A stretch of 5,722 nucleotides of DNA. Origin: Rubrobacter sp. (GTDB taxonomy: Bacteria; Actinomycetota; Rubrobacteria; Rubrobacterales; Rubrobacteraceae). Positions 5,462 through 5,722 of the stretch are shown one piece after another. Made by a program: the position numbers and the translations under genes. The stretch covers positions 1-5,722 of the forward strand of contig JACDDK010000071.1 of the NCBI GenBank assembly GCA_013817025.1, in the 5' to 3' direction. The number at the start of each line of letters is the position of its first letter. The first letter of the stretch is position 1. The notes below the pieces were generated by a model. It was not told the origin of the DNA, did not search any database, and was given only the letters and a program-made list of their open reading frames with translations.

Positions 5462-5722
5462 GTGAGCGAGAAGCGTAGGGAGCGGTGGGGCGAGCGCGGG
5501 CGCGAGGGTGGCGTGCGCGAGAGGCTCCGCAATCGTCCGCACCTGCGCCCGAAGGTGTATGGGTACATTACGGAGGAGAAAGAGTCGTTGCGGCAAGGGT
5601 TCGCGGCGCTGTTTCTGTCTTCCGTGGGGGAGTTGGCGGCGGGGCTGGTGCTCGCGGGGATAGCGGGGGTGCTGGACGAGTTGGTGGGGCTTGCGGTGCT
5701 TATACCGGCGGCCATCGGGATG
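5462..5722 (+). CDS. SLC41/MgtE-type magnesium/divalent cation transporter, N-terminal 87 residues (partial)
   Basis: The gene runs off the right edge after 87 codons. Residues 1-45 are hydrophilic and very rich in arginine and glutamate (SEKRRERWGERGREGGVRERLRNR), with no CBS or MgtE_N domain visible. A membrane segment follows at about 47-70 (FAALFLSSVGELAAGLVLAG), then LVGLAVLIPAAIGM (74-87), resembling the conserved LxxLxPxxxGxRGN block of the MgtE/SLC41 membrane domain; the RGN would lie just past the edge. Such proteins conduct Mg2+ or related divalent cations. The frame is open upstream only to a TGA at 5411-5413 and contains no ATG, GTG or TTG before GTG 5462, which supports this start. 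GTG at 5513 is a less likely later start. Adjacency to corA supports a metal-ion role. The truncation leaves substrate and full architecture undecided. Confidence 0.72.
   Translation, partial: MSEKRRERWGERGREGGVRERLRNRPHLRPKVYGYITEEKESLRQGFAALFLSSVGELAAGLVLAGIAGVLDELVGLAVLIPAAIGM

Noticed and set aside
5462..5540. G-rich, arginine/glutamate-coding stretch as a repeat element
   Set aside because: No regular repeat unit can be aligned; it reads as a charged cytosolic N-terminus of the membrane protein.
5363..5715. Minus-strand frames of 77 and 88 residues at the right end
   Set aside because: They overlap the MgtE-like coding frame and its promoter, and their translations show no family features.

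Overview
This window is GC-rich, densely packed bacterial DNA. Gene style (Shine-Dalgarno-led genes mixed with apparently leaderless GTG genes, and a reductase of the F420/NADP type) suggests an actinobacterium, possibly Rubrobacter-like. That placement is inference; no rRNA or other taxonomic marker is present. I see no tRNA, rRNA, CRISPR array, insertion sequence or prophage.

Left part (1-2496): a divergent cluster that looks like a quinone/electrophile detoxification unit. A flavodoxin-fold WrbA-like quinone reductase runs leftwards off the edge (start at 150). Facing it are a TetR-type repressor (251-901), a two-module VOC 'ring-cleaving dioxygenase' of the MhqO/MhqA/YkcA type (935-1891) and a DoxX-family membrane protein (1963-2496). 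The 100-bp divergent spacer holds a near-consensus leftward promoter and a TGGAC-N4-GTCCA dyad, a natural site for TetR control. The gene set parallels the Bacillus subtilis mhqNOP operon (reductase, dioxygenase, DoxX protein), but with a TetR instead of the MarR-type MhqR and a WrbA-like flavoprotein instead of a nitroreductase.

Middle part (2497-4171): a strong stem-loop separates doxX from a convergent, leftward two-gene operon. First is a 212-aa NADP oxidoreductase of the F420-dependent type (3533-4171), then a 316-aa zinc-independent MDR/quinone oxidoreductase (2586-3536). They share an ATGA overlap, so translation is probably coupled.

Right part (4259-5722): two rightward magnesium/divalent cation transporters of unrelated families. 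CorA (4259-5281) is complete. An SLC41/MgtE-type integral membrane protein begins at 5462 and is cut by the window end. Neither has a usable Shine-Dalgarno sequence, and each has a -10-like hexamer 6-7 nt before a GTG, so both are predicted to be leaderless. The 180-bp gap between them (5282-5461) holds the second promoter but no small gene or convincing terminator that I can support.

Overall this is mostly accessory redox-stress metabolism beside ion transport. The most noteworthy points are the TetR-controlled quinone-stress cluster and the two leaderless Mg2+ transporter genes. I see no clear evidence of a wholly new biological system.
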